From Chloroflexota bacterium (lineage in GTDB: Bacteria > Chloroflexota > Anaerolineae > Promineifilales > Promineifilaceae): a DNA stretch of 6,604 nucleotides. The stretch spans positions 1 through 6,604 of the forward strand of contig JAHEEY010000270.1 in NCBI GenBank assembly GCA_024640485.1, written 5' to 3'. The notes beneath the pieces were generated by a model. It ran no database searches, was not told the origin of the DNA, and was given only the letters and a program-made list of their open reading frames with translations. The first letter of the stretch is position 1. Each line of letters starts with the position of its first letter. This document shows, one piece after another, positions 4,652-6,604 of the stretch. The position numbers and the translations under genes are program-made.

Positions 4652-6604
4652 TTAGGTGAGCAGCTTGAGGGAACGCGCCTTGGCGACCGCCTGGGTCCGG
4701 CCGTTTACATCCAGCTTGCTGTAAATGTTGTGTGCATGAACTTTGACCGTGCCCACGGTAATGTGCAGGCGTCCCCCGATCTCTTTGTTGGCCAACCCCT
4801 GGGCAATAAGCGTCAGGATTTCCATTTCCCGGTCGCTAAGTGGTTCAACCAGCGGCGGCTGCGCTGATGCGGTTCCTGGGATCTGACTGCTGGCATGCGG
4901 CGGCAAATTAAACAACGCCAGCAGTTTGCCGGCGTAGCTGGAAAGGCCGTTGCGGCCCAGCTCGTCCCGCAGCAAGCTGGCGATCGGCTCGCCTCCGTCG
5001 ATGAACGTGCGGACATACCCTTGCGGTTCAGCGATGGTCAGTGCCCGTGAAAGGGACTCGGCGGCTGTTTCCCGCTCTCCCCGCGCCAGGAATGTCATTG
5101 TCCGCAGCACCAATAAGGTCACCACGCGTCCCCAGCGCAACTGTGTCTCCGCGTTCTCGAGCAGGGTACGCAAGAGCGGCTGAAGCCCATCCGGATTGCC
5201 CTGCAGCAGGCGCAGGCGGGCCCAGATGATGGCCGCTTCCTCATTCAAGGCCAGTTGGTCTGCGACCGCATCAGTCCAACGCCAGGCCGGTTCGACATCG
5301 CCAAGCCGTGCCTGGAGCCAAACATATTCGGCCTCGAGAGCCGAGTCGGCGGGGAGTGGGTTCATCACCTCCAGGTCGGCAAATTCCTTCAGGGCGGTCA
5401 GGGCAATCTGGTGTTGGCCAAGGGCCAGCCCGATGCGAGCCAATCCCATATAGGCCGGCAGAAGTGTTTCCCGGTTGCGCCACGGTAGGGCCAGGTCAAT
5501 GCTTTTCTGAACATGATCAAGGGCGGCATTCAACGCATGCTGCTCATAAAGAACTGCTGCCAGCTGGACATGCAGCAGCCCCGACATTGGCGACATTTGC
5601 CCAGTTAAGGAGGACATCGTTTTCAGCCCCCGCCGGCAGCTTTCAGCAGCTTGACGCAGCTGGCCGCTGACAATCTGCAGTTCTGCCAGATGCCCAAAAG
5701 AGGAGGCCACAATATGCACGTTGCCAAAAGCTATTCCCTGATCTTTGGCCTCCTCAAATGCCGCCGCCGCCTGATCTAGCCGCCCCAACAGCTTGTGTGA
5801 CAGGCCCAGGTTGAAAAGCACCACCGGGCGCAGGATGAACAGCGGCGAAAACAGGTGGTGGGTCTCTTCGGGGACCAGAAAGGGCAGCATCTGCTGGCAA
5901 AGCGAAAAGGTCGCTGCTGTATCGACAAGCCCGACCGACTGATAGGACATGCGCACCGCGGCCGCTTCAATCAGGCCGTTGCGCACCGCTGGCTCCAGGC
6001 TGCCGATTTGGCCCAGCAGGGCATCCGTCGTTGCCCCTAATGACCGCTCAATTACCTGCAGACACTGTTCTGATTCCGATTGATGGTCTGTTGCCAGCCA
6101 TGCCCAGGCCATCATCATGCAGAGCTTCAGGTTCTGGTTCCGCAGCGACTCCGGCAGCCGCTCCCACCACTGCAGCAGGGTCAGCAGGCGGCTGTTCATG
6201 AAGATTTCCGTTGCGTTTTCCAGGATGAGGGCAATGGCGCTCTCATAAGCGTTCGCATGCAGGGCGTGTTCCACTGCCTCTGCCCAAAGCTGATTGTCGG
6301 CATACCACTTGCTGGCCCGCTGATGCCGATGACGCGCATTCTCTGGTGAAGCTGCCAGCCTGGCCTGCAGCAGATCGGCGAACAGCTGGTGATATCGATA
6401 CCAGCGGCGGCGGTTGTCCAGCGGCAGGATGAAAAGGTTGGATTGGTCCAGGTGCTCCAGGATGGTTTGGCTGTCCAGACGTTCCAGAACGAAGTCGCAC
6501 AGCGAGCCGTTCAGCCGTTTCAAAATCGAGCTTTGCAGCAGGAACGACTGAATTGCTTCTGGCTGAGCGTTTAATACCTCTTCAAGCAGGTAATCGGCGA
6601 TGTA
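4652..6604 (-). CDS. LAL/MalT-type LuxR family transcriptional regulator (N-terminal part outside window)
   Basis: The reading frame is open to the right edge, giving 650 visible residues. An internal TTG at 6523 is not the start, because the 27 codons before it (YIADYLLEEVLN...) are typical family sequence. Visible order: the end of the ATPase module with the SILKRLNGSLCDFVL helix (26-40); the RRRWYRYHQLFADLLQARL segment (65-83) characteristic of MalT-like proteins; a long helical repeat (TPR-like) sensor region (about 95-560), beginning with WYADNQLWAEAVEHAL; and a C-terminal LuxR helix-turn-helix (about 588-650) with PLSDREMEILTLIAQGLANK and the recognition-helix region TVGTVKVHAHNIYSKL. 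Full-length relatives are near 900 aa, so the Walker-bearing N-terminus must lie beyond the window. Such proteins are ATP-dependent, ligand-responsive activators. It stops 90 bp before the start of the exporter unit on the same strand. I see no clear terminator between them, so read-through is also possible. Confidence 0.95.
   Translation of the reverse strand, partial: YIADYLLEEVLNAQPEAIQSFLLQSSILKRLNGSLCDFVLERLDSQTILEHLDQSNLFILPLDNRRRWYRYHQLFADLLQARLAASPENARHRHQRASKWYADNQLWAEAVEHALHANAYESAIALILENATEIFMNSRLLTLLQWWERLPESLRNQNLKLCMMMAWAWLATDHQSESEQCLQVIERSLGATTDALLGQIGSLEPAVRNGLIEAAAVRMSYQSVGLVDTAATFSLCQQMLPFLVPEETHHLFSPLFILRPVVLFNLGLSHKLLGRLDQAAAAFEEAKDQGIAFGNVHIVASSFGHLAELQIVSGQLRQAAESCRRGLKTMSSLTGQMSPMSGLLHVQLAAVLYEQHALNAALDHVQKSIDLALPWRNRETLLPAYMGLARIGLALGQHQIALTALKEFADLEVMNPLPADSALEAEYVWLQARLGDVEPAWRWTDAVADQLALNEEAAIIWARLRLLQGNPDGLQPLLRTLLENAETQLRWGRVVTLLVLRTMTFLARGERETAAESLSRALTIAEPQGYVRTFIDGGEPIASLLRDELGRNGLSSYAGKLLALFNLPPHASSQIPGTASAQPPLVEPLSDREMEILTLIAQGLANKEIGGRLHITVGTVKVHAHNIYSKLDVNGRTQAVAKARSLKLLT
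4655..4849 (-). other. LuxR-type helix-turn-helix DNA-binding domain
   Basis: This covers the last 65 or so residues of the LAL regulator. It shows the family hallmarks: LSDRE at the start of helix 1, QGLANKEI in helix 2, VGTVKVH leading the recognition helix, and a final SKLDVNGRTQAVAKA dimerisation helix. All key positions are intact, so DNA binding should be functional. Confidence 0.93.

Noticed and set aside
5308..5670. 120-codon plus-strand open frame opposite the LAL regulator
   Set aside because: Its composition is that of a GC-rich antisense shadow; the minus-strand frame here is an unmistakable regulator.

Overview
The window looks like bacterial chromosomal DNA of moderately high GC content. 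The gene types point to a Chloroflexota-like (Anaerolineae-type) environmental bacterium: a large MalT-type (LAL) LuxR regulator, a small conserved protein of the kind I associate with such regulators, a uroporphyrinogen-decarboxylase-like methyltransferase-family protein, and a DrrAB-type ABC exporter. This taxonomic reading is an inference from gene content; no rRNA or other marker gene is present. I saw no tRNA, rRNA, CRISPR array, insertion sequence or phage gene.

Layout. The left end (2-1205) reads rightward: the last 34 codons of an unidentified protein, a 73-bp gap with a small hairpin, then a complete URO-D superfamily gene (180-1205) that lacks the hallmark residues of true HemE and of the classic MtaA/MtbA zinc site. 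A 151-bp convergent gap (1206-1356) holds only weak stem-loops. Everything to its right is on the minus strand, read from right to left: a LAL-family LuxR regulator (visible part 4652-6604, running off the right edge), an approximately 90-bp promoter-like gap, a 90-aa conserved small protein (4289-4561), a 62-aa two-helix membrane protein (4096-4284), an ABC ATPase (3112-4044) whose stop overlaps the start of its permease (2306-3115), an 11-bp GC hairpin, and a gluzincin-type zinc metallopeptidase (1357-2226).

How it may work together. The five minus-strand genes after the regulator are close enough to be one transcription unit (gaps of 4, 51, -4 and 79 bp). The gap in front of them carries a TATTAT -10-like hexamer exactly placed for transcription to begin on the A of the start codon (a leaderless mRNA). 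It lacks a good -35, and it has three GATATA elements spaced 22 and 11 bp apart, all on one face of the helix. This suggests an activator-dependent promoter, and the adjacent LAL regulator is the obvious candidate activator. The probable output is an ABC-2 exporter of unknown substrate with a small membrane partner and a peptidase made at a lower or separately tuned level. The regulator-to-exporter link is inference, and I cannot show that the cassette is a new system. The promoter architecture and the conserved small-protein/exporter/peptidase grouping are the parts most worth checking.
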